Shown here: positions 21,946 to 32,383 of the stretch, piece after piece
Layout of the letters: each line of letters opens with the position of its first letter
Position numbering within the stretch: the stretch's first letter is position 1
Source of the DNA: Oegoconia quadripuncta
Lineage: Eukaryota; Arthropoda; Insecta; Lepidoptera; Autostichidae
DNA: 64,000 nucleotides
Reading direction: 5' to 3'
NCBI GenBank assembly: GCA_949316235.1
Contig: OX438750.1
Span: 20,338,865-20,402,864, forward strand
Made by a program: the position numbers and the translations under genes
The notes under the pieces: model-generated
Seen by the model: the letters and a program-made list of their open reading frames with translations, nothing else
What the model was told of the DNA's origin: nothing
Database searches by the model: none

Positions 21946-22426
21946 CCTATATATAAGTATAAGTATCAATTACGCAAGCCACTTAAAAATTAGATTCTTA
22001 AGATATTTTTAATTTCATCTGTAGAATTTTCATTAGGTTTGCTTTTACAACCAATATATACAAGCAATTAAACTTTAATGCAAACAAGTCGCCCGCATGT
22101 TCCAACTCCTTTGCTATGTTTGCTTTCTTGGATTTCAATTTTGATGCCATCTTATTAATTAAAAACAAGTTCTAACTTGGTATAGATATATATCTATGCA
22201 ATCGAGCTTGAACATTTCTTAATACGTTACGATGGTGTAGAGAGAGAGGTGACGCTTGGTTTCAAAATCTGTAAACCTTGAAATAATAAATTACGATATT
22301 TTATTTCCGATCTAAAACTAATTATTCGAAATTCTTACCTAAGAAAATTCAGATACTGTAGTGGTTCTACGCATATGTATACTACCCACACAGAGTCCTA
22401 TAGACGACTGTTTAGCTTGTAACTCC

Positions 22427-22757
22427 AACCGCCTCCGTGGCTCAATGTAAACAACGTTGGGTTTACGATTCGGAGGTCGCGGGTTCGCTCCCCAGCGGGG
22501 TACATGTTTAATTACTCGGTTTGGTTGGTGGTAGGGCATTTTAAATGTCCGCCTGGCTAGCTACCACCATCTTATCTAAATCTGCCGCCAAGCAGCAATG
22601 TTAACAGCATTATTGTATTCCGGGCTGTCAGAGATAAGATACCAGTCCCCCAAATGTGTTGGGGTTTCCGGGTCAGTACGCTTCCACCTTCGACCACATC
22701 TTTACTTAACATCAGGTGTGATTGAGGTCAAGTACGAACCCGTCGTGCATAAAAAAA
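22427..22757 (+). mobile_element. SINE-A, the most complete copy in the window
   Basis: About 330 bp: a tRNA-like head (gcctccgtggctcaatg, then B-box ggttcgctcc at 22482-22491), a middle with ggtggtagggcatttt and ctggctagctaccacc, a CTGCCGCCAA block, a 3' body gtttccgggtcagtacgc to gtgattgaggtcaagtac, and an A-rich end. At least nine other pieces of this family lie in the window. Pol III transcription is expected for the family and has not been shown here. Confidence 0.88.
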
Positions 22758-22854
22758 CTATAAAACCAATAAAAACCAATAATAATACTGCTTGTTTCTG
22801 TACACTGAAGAGATAAAAGTTACATTACATTAGTAGGTTGGTACCATATCATGG

Positions 22855-23086
22855 CTAAATAAATAAATATTCTTGGACATACACACAGCGCCATCTAGTT
22901 CTACATTAAGCAACTAGACTTGTATTATGGATACCAGTTGGCAGATACACTACACAAACATATTTTTTTTTGTAAATATTATATACACGTCATAAATGGA
23001 AACATCTATAACTCGGGTAACACATATACATATTTATCATACACATTCGGGATTCGAATCCGCGCCTATTGGTATAGCAGTCAGGG
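22855..23086 (-). mobile_element. SINE-B copy with truncated head
   Basis: The body and tail are as in the 60993 copy. The minus-strand head is cut after the B-box region, near agcagtcagggt, so most of the A-box half is missing. It lies 98 bp from the full SINE-A. Confidence 0.8.
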
Positions 23087-23835
23087 TCAAATAATATAAA
23101 CAATCACTGGCAGACATTCTTAAGTGCCCGCAAACCAGCAATAATAATATAATGTAATATCTTTCTTTCCTTTCCCTTGGGTTGGTTAATCAAACTCAAA
23201 GAAGCAGCGACGACAGCAGAACTAATTTGATCTAAAGTTGGCGCGGCCAACTTATTTGCCTTAGAAGTTATGATCCTCCACAATGTACATAATACATATA
23301 TAATCTCCCGCCGCCATCGCAAACTACGTTAAGAGTTATATGTATATGCCTTCGAACAATTTCCCAAGTGCTAATTTTCGTAGCATCGTTGATGAAAATG
23401 TTATGGTTGCGTTGCATTCAGCAGATTCCACCTCCACACTCCTCCCACTGTAACTTCTGTATACTAGGATTAACCGCCTGCTGATAGTAGACGGTGCCCT
23501 ACTCACTCCAAGCTACCCCCGACAAATGGGAGTGTAGTCAAAGAAAGGCTCTATAGTCAGTGGAAGAAAGTTTTAACTATTTTAGATTTGTATGTTGGGA
23601 CGGAACAATAAATTTAAAAAAAAAAAACAAGTTGAGCGTTAGTCACTGACCTATTTAAGAGGCACCAGCGCCAGTGGCGCCTTCTTTTGATAAATTAAGA
23701 TTTATTTTCAAATAAAGCAATAAATCTAAAATATCCTAATAGCAAAAAATATCTAAATATCTTTGATTGCCGATATATTCGAGAACTTTAAATTATAAAT
23801 TAAATTTTAGTGATAAGACCACCTAATTGTGTTCT
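23087..23835. other. Intergenic; unrecognised 72-codon minus frame
   Basis: The minus-strand frame 23104-23322 (starting MRWRREIIYVL) is not recognised. No splice sites or repeat boundaries were found. The remainder is AT-rich. Confidence 0.4.
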
Positions 23836-23936
23836 ATTGTTTTCATCAAAATTATTGTAAATTATTTTGCGCAATAAAGAGTATTTGTATTGTATTGTAT
23901 TGTATTGTATTGTATTGTATTGTATTGTATTGTATA
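23836..23936 (+). repeat. LINE-type 3' end with (TATTG)9 tail
   Basis: gcgcaataaagagtatttg leads into nine perfect TATTG units at 23888-23932. This AATAAAG-plus-simple-repeat pattern matches the LINE ends at 32256-32383 and 6440, so it is probably the 3' tail of a strongly truncated LINE rather than a free microsatellite. Confidence 0.65.
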
Positions 23937-24165
23937 AATAAAAGTAACTGTTATTATCTATAATTTCATATTGTCGAAAATAGGTAGGAGCAAAGCTATT
24001 TAAGTATTCTTCATAATTAGCTGTTAAGCTTTTCGAGTGCACCCTGTGAGTGCTTTTTGATTTATGTTGGCTTTAAAGAGAAATCATAATTTATTAAATG
24101 AGGGCTCCACTGGACCCCATACACTAGCTTATTTACAAAGTTACATCAATACATGTATACGTAAC

Positions 24166-24320
24166 GACGACCTCTTTGGTGTAGTGGTTAGTGACTCTGA
24201 CCGCTATACCTCGAGCTCGCGGATTTGAATTACGCTAGGGGCTTACTTATGTGATGAGTAAGCACATTGTGTACCCGAGTTATGGATGTTTACACTTTTT
24301 CTATGTATATACTTACAAAA
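24166..24320 (+). mobile_element. SINE-B 5' portion
   Basis: The head gacgacctctttggtgtagtggttag is intact and resembles the start of the 60993 copy. The B-box is degraded (ggatttgaattac). Recognisable body ends after the cgagttatggatgttta block. The 78-codon frame at 24251-24487 begins inside this SINE and is not a gene. Confidence 0.75.
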
Positions 24321-24947
24321 ACAAAAATTTTAGTTGGCAAATAGTAAAATACACGGTAAAGGTTGAATATCTCACGTTGGACCGTCATATAGTTTTTATT
24401 AGCCGGGCTATCGACGAATGTATGCTTTCAATTGAAAAATTGAGTGACAATCAAATAGTGATAAAAATATCGGAGATTGTTTTTTAGAAATGGACGGTGT
24501 AATTACATAAGAAGTAAAGGATTGATTTTGAAATAAAAATATTAGAAGATCCAATAGATAGGATTACCTGGACGAAGGTTATATTCCGTGACAAGAGATT
24601 AATACGCTAAGATAGTTTCAATCAGTAGTAGAACTCATCTGTTATTTCCCTGTGGTTAACTCATACGACCTTACTGTATATACGTGCTTGAATAGTGCAG
24701 TACTGGTTAACGCAGGAGCAGTCAAGCCTGCTGTGTTCATGGCTAGTATCGATTCCTCGATATAGAATAAACAAACTATGAATATTTGTGCACTTCACTT
24801 TGCAATTTACATAGAGAATAAGCGATCAATTTTTTAATGTCACCGAGTGACAAAATGAACATCGAATAAATTTTATGTCACCGGTTTCTAAAAACTTGTA
24901 CAACAATTTTGAGAGTCAACGGTAACTAAACAAATCATAGATCATTC

Positions 24948-25152
24948 TTAACACGTTCCGGGATACATCACCAGACACAATAGAAGTTTATTGTTATAAC
25001 GTCGAGACGCGGGTTGTGTCCCGGAACGTGTTAAATAATAGGAAATATATAATAAAATACCATATTAACACATTATGGGACACAACCCGCCTCTCGCCGT
25101 TATAACAATAAAACTTCTATTGTGTCTGGTGATGTGTCCCGGAACGTGTTAA
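24948..25152. mobile_element. Two inverted TTAA-bounded micro-elements (piggyBac-like MITEs)
   Basis: Unit 1 is 24948-25034 and unit 2 is 25065-25152. Each begins and ends with TTAA and has terminal inverted repeats of the form CACGTTCCGGGA(C/T)ACA. Unit 2 is a near-complete reverse complement of unit 1. A 30-bp AT-rich spacer separates them, so the whole forms a hairpin with four copies of the end sequence. A TTAA target is the hallmark of piggyBac-type transposition. No transposase is present. Confidence 0.75.
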
Positions 25153-26079
25153 TATAAATAAACTGATATTGATTGGTAACACCTACTGAGACTGGTTCTC
25201 CACAGGTAAACTAATTAATTGGTTTTGTGGAATTAAAATTCATACTGTATATGTTTCAGGAATAAATGAGTTTTGTTTTCTACTCTATACCTATGATACT
25301 GAATCAAGTGACACTCGATTTTAAATCATCGCTGGACAATTTTGTCGTTTCACTCTAAACGTAACGTAGCCATATGTGTTATACGTAAAACTTTTAAATC
25401 AATTACTGGTTAACGAATCCGTTTGTATTAAACTCTACCAAGGAAGTTTGGCAAGAAAAAGAAAACGAAAAAAAAAAATGCGACTTTTTGAAAATACTCA
25501 AATAACCTCAAGATCACTGATGACGTTGAAAGATTGATTCTAAACATGGCTTTGTGGATTAGTATCCTAGTTGTACCCAACGAAAATCCGTGCCTTATTC
25601 ATGGCTCCATGAACATTTGGCACACGTCATATTCCCTGGATTACTCAATTAATTTCTATACTGGCAAACCCGCAGTCTAGTAAAATTGATACGTTAATCC
25701 CAGGATCGGCTGTTAAAGTTCAGTTGAGTCCAAAATCAACGTATTAGTTTGAAAGACATGTTGACAGGGGTCGACGCCGCGGAGGGAAAGTCATATAGTT
25801 TCACACGTCTGATCCCCGGTCAGCTATGTACTTACCTAGACAATACATATACATGAGTACATGAGAAACTTTCAAATAAGCTTTGAACTGACTTGCCAAC
25901 GTACTAAGTTCTATACTAATTTAGTAAAGCTGCCATAGTCGGTGCTGTAGTTAAGTACACAGAACAAAAACTCAGTACTTATTTAAGGATAATATGGATT
26001 ACTGTGGTGGAACACTCCTCTTTGCACAAATATAAGTTTGGAATGGGCAACGACATAAATATTCTTAAAAAGATCACAT
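25153..26079. other. Intergenic, nothing recognised
   Basis: No repeat or coding signal that I can name. A small GC-rich patch lies at about 25768-25790. Confidence 0.45.
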
Positions 26080-26230
26080 CGTTAGCATCATCATGTTATC
26101 AGCTCAGAACGTCCACTGCGGAACATACGAGTAGGCCTCCCCCAAACAACAGATAGCAAAACAATATACATACATACATAAAGTCACACCTGTTTCCCGT
26201 AGGGGTAGGCAGACATCAAAAAAACAAAAC
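26080..26230 (-). repeat. LINE tail relic plus a second dispersed-repeat scrap
   Basis: On the minus strand 26080-26140 reads GGGGGAGGCCTACTCG, then GCAGTGGACG and ATGATGATG, the same class of LINE ending seen at 21361-21545. The next 80 bp (acatacatacataaagtcac, then gtttcccgtaggggtaggca) match a different common lepidopteran repeat by recollection. Confidence 0.5.
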
Positions 26231-26524
26231 ATTAAAAATAGTACAAATTAGGCGACCATGTTTCTCCAAAGCGATCTATTCAAGACAACCATCGGGTATA
26301 GCAAAATCAAATTGTACATTCTACTCTTACCACTCTCAATTCAATTTATTAATGTGAAAGACAGGTAAAAAAGATGTTAGTGCATAATATGGTATAAGTA
26401 ACACTAATCTACCGTTCCGGCATACAAAAAAATTGCGTTAGTAGTTATATTATCTAAGGTATATAGGCTTATCTAAGGTGGTAGGAAGTCTTTGTAATAA
26501 AAAAAATATATAGTAGGTAGCTAT

Positions 26525-26600
26525 AAGCTTGGTTTCTCTGTAACTGTATTTTATATGTATCTTTTCTGTTGTGCAATAAAGTGCATTTTGTAAATGTAAA
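26525..26600 (+). repeat. LINE-type 3' untranslated scrap
   Basis: gttgtgcaataaagtgcatttt resembles the AATAAAG ending of other LINE 3' regions in this window. There is no coding part. Confidence 0.35.
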
Positions 26601-26924
26601 TGAAGACGTTGCACCATAATAAAATAAGGATGCAAACATAAATTACATGTGTGAATAATAGATTATAAATATACAAATAAAGGATAAAATAGAAGTGTGT
26701 GAGACTTTAGTAAGAGTTTATGCTATTGTATATAGCTAGATGTAAGTACCTATAGTCCAACGTACCAATGGGAAAAAAAAACAGACATTATATGGCCGTC
26801 TCATAAATAATTGATCTGCCAAAAAATGGTAAAACAACCGACTTCAGAGCTCAGCAACTATCATTATGTAGTCGAAGTATACAACTAATTACATATTATT
26901 TGGGTCTATCTCTGGAGTGCAAAA

Positions 26925-27190
26925 TCAGATCCCCAGCGGGATACATATTTAATACTCGGTTTGATTGGTGGTAGGGCATTTTAAATATCCGCCTGGCTAG
27001 CTACCACCGTCTGCCGCCAAACCGCAATGTTTCCAAACCATTGTTGTGTTCCGGCCGTCCGAGATAAGATAGTCAATTCGCTAAATAAGATGCGGTTTCC
27101 GGGTCAGTACGCTCCTACCTACGGCTTCATATTCACTTAATATCCGGTGTGATTGAGGTTGAGTGCTAACTTGTTTTGCATAAAAAAAAC
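26925..27190 (+). mobile_element. SINE-A copy, lacks the first part of the head
   Basis: It starts in the ccccagcgggatacat segment just after the B-box and is colinear with the full copy to gcataaaaaaaac. It is more diverged than most copies (for example, cgctaaataagatgcggttt in place of the usual ccccaaat block), so probably older. Confidence 0.85.
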
Positions 27191-28028
27191 AAAAAAGTTT
27201 TCTAGCAATTCAAGTTACAAAACACGATAAAAAGAGTTAAAATACAAATTAATTCGAGTTTTTTGGTGTTCATCTATACCCGTATGTCTGTGTTTCGTAA
27301 GCACGTAGAGTCAACCGCCGTTAGAGAAACTTGTTTCAAACTTCGATTATATTGAGCTTAAACCCGCTCTACCTTGAAATATGAGGGTAGCTCGCTGACG
27401 ATATTTTAGGGCATTAAATTTTGATAGCACGATTGTAATATTCTTCCTGCTAACTAGACAGATAATTTGTAGTAATCCAATTTCTACAAGATGTGGAATT
27501 TATGACGAAAGTCAACATGATGTGGTATGAAACGACCAGTTTGGTGGATGATTTATATAAAAGGTACTCAATAGAGACAATTAATAATCTGATTTCGGTT
27601 AATTTTATAACACCATCTGTGAGTAAATGACAGGTTATTTGTTTGAGTGTTTTAAATTTATAACAAAAATACGGCAAATTTATAATATAACGATTAATTA
27701 CAAACAACCGATTGTATTTATTAAAACAGCTTTATTTTCTAAAATAATTCTACGATTTCACTATTTGCAACGAGCTACGGACGCAGCGTAGCTGACTCGT
27801 AGCGGCTTTATTCCTATGTTAGCTTTGTAACTGTACATCGTAAAAAACGTAAAATTACAAATAATTTATGTTGATTGTTTCCAATACAGTTAAAAAATTA
27901 GTTTTTGTGAATTTTGAAAAACAATTGCACTACGGTAACATTTCACTGCAACGTGATTATGTGCAAGGTGAAGCACGCAGTTATATCCATTATATATTTT
28001 TTTTAATTATAAAAATTACTAGACTCAC
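27191..28028. other. Intergenic or intronic, nothing recognised
   Basis: AT-rich. If the minus-strand exon ending at 28029 is real, this would be the start of its downstream intron, beginning with GTGAGT at 28028-28023. Confidence 0.4.
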
Positions 28029-28178
28029 CTTCTTAGGTTTTCCATTCTTCCTGAGCAGCTTGGCGCAGCAGAGCCCGCGGGTATCGGGAAGCGGGGCGGG
28101 GGGTCGGCGCGACCAGCACAGCCTCTTCGGGCTCGCCGCCCCCGCCTCACTCCGCACCTCCTCCTTATCTTCACACAT
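28029..28178 (-). CDS. Candidate first coding exon, GC-rich, function unknown
   Basis: A 50-codon frame from an ATG at 28178 (MCEDKEEVRSEAGAASPKR...) to KNGKPKK, ending exactly at a consensus donor AAG/GTGAGT (donor bases 28028-28023) in phase 0. The frame is open upstream to a TGA about 20 codons before the ATG. The block (about 28050-28230) is strongly GC-rich in an AT-rich window, as first exons often are. The protein is basic and proline/cysteine-containing, and I do not recognise it. A plus-strand frame also crosses the block but is low-complexity. A partner exon was not identified. Confidence 0.4.
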
Positions 28179-28767
28179 CACCCCCGTCGCTCCGTCCCCT
28201 CCAGCTCCTACACTGCCCGCGAAAAATCACAACCTCCAAGATATCGATGCTTTATGAGAACCTCCGGCATTGTTTTCGCCTATAAAACTACGGACGCCGA
28301 TCGATAACTCTATCTCCCTCTAATATATTATAGCAAATAGCGGCGATTGGGCAAAGCCGTTCCTTTTTACTTGCTCCCCAACTATTTTAAGAGGCGTTCT
28401 AAAAATAAATTAATCTGCCTAAATATTAAGTTCGATATTTTTGTACTACGAGTATATTTGTAACTGAATGTGGTGAAGTTGAAAATAAAGGAGACGCTAT
28501 GCTACTTCTATGGTAAGCTTTTGTAACGTCCGATTCAGCATCTGAAACAAAGAAAACACTTGTTTATGTTTGCATAAAAAAAAATCATAATCGTGTGATC
28601 ACTTAAAAAAAATTAAGTATACAAGATTAAAATTAAATTTAAATTTGATTAATTTTACATTTTCTTTATTACGGAAATCAACAGCATATTACAAAGTTAT
28701 TTAACTTAAAATTAAATATAACATTTTAGTCCATTACAGATTAGCCCATTACACTTGTAATTTGCAA

Positions 28768-30081
28768 AATCAAAAATCAAAATCAAAAAATGCTTTATTT
28801 TGTAGGTACACAGGGTACACTTAAAATAGTCAGATTTTACATTTTTAAAGCTACTGCTTGTTCAAAAGGCAATTTTCCCCTGAGAAGAACAAGCAAGAAA
28901 CTCGAGAGGTCGCTTTTTTAAAAAAAGGTTTTTATATTACAAAATTATTAATTATTATTTTATGTTATAATATTTCATTATTAATTGTGAAATAGCCTGG
29001 TTATGCGAACGGGCTGGTTATGTCCATGATTGTTTATCATCTAAATAATCTGATATTTTATAATATGCTTTCTTAATAAGTTTCTGTTTTATAGTATCTT
29101 TAAATTTATTGAAAGGAAGATTTTGTATATCAACAGGAACTTTATTGAAAAAGCGTATACATAACCCTTTCAATGAATTACTGACTTTGTAGAGGCGACT
29201 TATGTGACCTGCAAGTTTATCTTTATTTCTTGTATTGACATTATGTTTATCACTATTTTTCCTAAATGATGCTATATTTTTTTTACATATATTAGATTTT
29301 CAAAGATGTACTGTGACGAAAAGGTTAGAATATTATACTCTTTAAATCTATCTCTAAGTGACACTGCAGGTCTCAATTGATAAATTGCGCGAACGGCTCG
29401 TTTTTGTAAAACAAAGATTGTATTTATATCCGCGGCATTTCCCCACAGCAAGATACCGTAAGACATCAGGCTATGGAAATAACTAAAATATACTAATCTA
29501 GCAGTATTTACGTCCGATATTTGTCTAATTTTTTTGACTGCATACGCTGCAGAGCTGAGCTTCTTCGCCAATTTATGGATATGAGGACCCCATTGTAATT
29601 TGGCGTCCAAAGTAATGCCCAAAAATACAGTGGACTCAACAAGGTCTAGAGTGACATTTTTTATCATTATATTTGTGGGCACCTCCCTGACATTAGGCAG
29701 TACAAATTTAACACATTTAGTTTTTTTTTCATTCAGTAACAAATTATTTGCCGTAAACCATTCTACTATTTGAGAAATAGCGTTGTTCACGTCGTCATAA
29801 TTTAATTTTAGTCTATTTACTTTAAACAATACAGAGGTATCGTCAGCAAACAATACTATTTCATGTTTATTCTTTACAAGGTTTGGCAAGTCATTTATGT
29901 AAACCAAAAACAAAAATGGTCCGAGAATGGAGCCTTGTGGGACGCCCATACAGACTGTCGACCCTGACGATGTATTGCCACTGATATCAACCCTCTGAAC
30001 TCGGTTACTCAAATAAGAATTCAGAAGGTCGAGAGCTCGGCCGGTTACACCATAATGACGTAAAAATTTAACGTAACGCAA
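28768..30081 (-). mobile_element. Jockey/CR1-group LINE, 5'-truncated, with 3' tail
   Basis: In the minus direction the copy starts inside the RT domain at about 30081 and runs through the RT C-terminus and a 3' untranslated region with the gaagaacaagcaagaaactc block shared with the 3.9-kb copy. It ends in a (TTTGA)n-like tail at about 28768-28795. 5' truncation is the normal outcome of target-primed reverse transcription. The flanks show no clear target duplication. Confidence 0.88.
29272..30081 (-). pseudogene. LINE reverse transcriptase fragment with frameshift
   Basis: 269 codons. Motifs: GVPQGSILGPFLFLVYINDLP, catalytic FADD with FADDTSV, then ILLWGNAADINTIF. The N-terminal RT motifs and the endonuclease are missing. 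The frame stops at TAG after YVKKI, where an eight-A run is one base shorter than the homologous codons of the 3.9-kb copy imply. Past it, another frame continues the homologous RKNSD.HNVNTR sequence to about 29010. So it is a dead copy with a homopolymer frameshift. Confidence 0.88.
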
Positions 30082-30350
30082 TTAATTATAAGTATACAAT
30101 CCCTAAATAAAAATCTATATAAGTATGTTGAGTTGAGAATTAAATGCGTTCCCTGGTCTTAGTGTGTGTATTCATGTGCATGTGTTATTTTACAAGATTG
30201 CTGGGTGCGACAATAAACCAGCGCTGAGCTCTTATAGGCTCAGCATATAGCTGAGTCGTTTCCCTTTCGCTGCTGCGACACTTATCTGACTGTTCTGTTA
30301 TTTTACTTACTAACAATTGTTGCATATGTGTCGAAATGGCGAATAAACAG

Positions 30351-30370
30351 TTTCTTTCTTTCTTTCTTTC
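30351..30370. repeat. (TTTC)n microsatellite
   Basis: About five tttc units follow an aataaacagtttctttc segment, again an AATAAA-like end running into a simple repeat. It may be a retroelement tail. Confidence 0.6.
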
Positions 30371-30424
30371 AAGATGATCCACCATTATTGGTAATGTAGC
30401 ATTTACTTTTAATTGTAGGCACAG

Positions 30425-30510
30425 GGTTCCATCATTCTTACACGTCCCCACTGTTGCATGGGTCATAATCTACCACGCGGGCCCAGTGCGGATTGGTGGA
30501 TTTGTGTTTA
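30425..30510 (-). mobile_element. 5S-type SINE tail fragment
   Basis: cataatctaccacgcgggcc and cagtgcggattgg match the distal body of the 17850-18178 element. The 5S head is absent. Same orientation as that copy. Confidence 0.5.
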
Positions 30511-30586
30511 TTTATTTATATGGAATTATAAATATGACAATATAGGTATTTTTTTATTACTCTTACACTCTGCTTAGTCCAAACAA

Positions 30587-30653
30587 AGTTAAACGGATGA
30601 CTAAGGAATTAAGGTGAACCTACCTTAATTCCTTAGTCATCAGTTTAACTTTG
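30587..30653. repeat. Near-perfect hairpin, about 30-bp stem
   Basis: aaagttaaac(g)gatgacta... pairs with its complement ending cagtttaacttt around the loop gaacct. It lies directly beside the TIR element 30661-31003 and may be a part of it or a separate foldback remnant. Confidence 0.75.
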
Positions 30654-30660
30654 TAATATA

Positions 30661-31003
30661 GAATGTAGATTTAATCACCTTCAAAATTTTGTATGGTTGT
30701 TTAGACCATCGAACTGAACAACTTTTTTTTTTGTTTAGGGTTAGCACTTGACCTCAATCACACCTGATATTAAGTGACTGACCCGGAAACCCAAGTATTT
30801 AGGGAACTGGCTATCTTCTCTCTCACTTTCATTATAGGACTCACTTAGACCTCAAGAAAAAAATATAATTTGAGTCGGTATTTAAGTATAGTATGAAAAA
30901 GCTGATTTTTTTCTCGATATCAGAGTTCTACAGTGAAAGTTGTTCAGTTTGATGGTCTGAACAACTTTACAAAATCTTGAAGGTGATTAAATCTACATCT
31001 TGT
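30661..31003. mobile_element. Long-TIR MITE with an embedded SINE-A piece
   Basis: About 67 bp at 30661-30728 (tagatttaatcaccttcaa...ccatcgaactgaacaacttt) recurs inverted at 30937-31003 with few mismatches. Between the arms lies a SINE-A 3' fragment (30730-30822), which should be younger than the MITE if it inserted there. No transposase is present. Confidence 0.75.
30730..30822 (-). mobile_element. SINE-A 3' fragment inside a MITE
   Basis: Antisense blocks agcacttgacctcaatcaca and gacccggaaaccc. It lacks about 25 bp of the body between the TTAAGTGA and CTGACCC blocks compared with the full copy. Confidence 0.8.
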
Positions 31004-32255
31004 ATAATATTGCATAATAAAGTATTACATTATTTCATTCAAAAGTGAATTTATGGCTCATTTGAATTATTTGTCCATTAAACTCGTTAACTTAACATCC
31101 TTTATCACATTGCAAAGTTGTGTTCACTGAGGAATTGTTGTTCACCATTTAAAAAAAATATGAATAAGAAACCTAAACAAATATGGATAAAATCCTATAC
31201 AGATATAGATTATATCCTGAATTATGTGTACCTAAGTACCTACTTCTACGAGACTGGCTCCCGGAGGTTAAACCTGTTTCAAGCGGTCCACGTTACCAGG
31301 AACGAATCCATGATAGAAACCATAGGAACGGATGACCATTAATTAGATAGAGAGCCATTTTTGTGTTTTATCGTTACGTATTTTATTTTATTGTATGTAT
31401 GTAAGTGTATTTTGAATTTGCTACACGTTTATGATTAATTTATTATAATTGTAATATTTCCTTAACATTTCATTTTAAAGTAAACTGTGGCCCGCTACTT
31501 CGTCCGCGTAGTCTACATTACTATGGACATATAATGATCAATATAAATCTTGAAACTTCAAGCATTTATTTCAACTTAAGATATTATTTCTTTAATATCA
31601 ATTTAAATCTATAGGAAATAAAAATAGGGTTAAAGTATTTCTCTATCAGTCAGTATGTACAAGCTACTACCGCTTCGGAAAGGGAAATCATCTGTGAGAA
31701 AAGAAGCGTCGAAGCAAACCCACATGAACATTGTTCTTTTTTTTTTTGATAAAAGTATTCAATGTACTTTATAATTTTTGGGAGCTGGGCGAAGTATACC
31801 AAGCGTTTTTGTCGTTCAGGTAGTCGCTAATTTTGTAGTAACCTTTTTTTAATTTATAATAAAAATATAGGTATTTATAAATCAAAAATCCGACAGCATA
31901 TTCAATGTTTTACCGGGGCGCCATATTGGATTTGTATGTACAGTCGACCGAATATCAGATGTAACACTTCAACCTTTGGACCGTCTGCGCGTTGTATTAT
32001 TGTGCATGATGTGCGCTCGCCTGTACAATATATCCTATGACACTCTAGGGATCAAAATGAATCTGACAACACCTTGCACGTTTAGGCTACGGAAATAAAA
32101 CAGAAATATACATACCTACACACTTTTATAGGTGTACACCCGAAAAATATTATGCTCCTTTCTGGGGCAGTTGGGAATCGTATCTATACGAGATAAATAA
32201 ATAAGCTTGAATTTTTATACAAAGTTAAAACACATAATTTTTGTATCTTTACCCT
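31004..32255. other. Intergenic with faint TE scraps
   Basis: No gene is seen. ggcccgctacttcgtccgcg at about 31490 resembles the reverse complement of a Helitron 3' end. About 31660-31720 (gctactaccgcttcggaaag, then gagaaaagaagcg) resembles a dispersed LINE 3' segment. Both are too short to bound. Confidence 0.4.
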
Positions 32256-32383
32256 AAGGTTTACGTGGAAGAGATCGCTGTTAGCGATAAAGTCGTTTTT
32301 TTGTGCGATTAATGATGTACGTTCTATTCTTCATGTAGCTTTTGTTAATTGTGCAATAAAGAGTATTTGATTGATTGATTGAA
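32256..32383 (+). repeat. LINE 3' untranslated end with (ATTG)n tail
   Basis: cgtggaagagatcgctgtta and then gcgataaagtcg lead to tgtgcaataaagagtatttg and (attg)n. The same layout appears at 38386, 56495 and, inverted, 59608. There is no coding remnant in front, so the copy is extremely 5' truncated. Confidence 0.65.

Noticed and set aside
22598..22816. Repeated frame reading VGVSGSVRFHLRPHL also seen near 19.9 and 59.0 kb
   Set aside because: It is the translation of the SINE-A 3' body in each copy, not a protein family.
23888..23932. Nine TATTG repeats, considered as a CRISPR-like or telomeric array
   Set aside because: The units are 5 bp with no spacers, and it is not the insect telomere unit TTAGG. 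It is a LINE simple-repeat tail.
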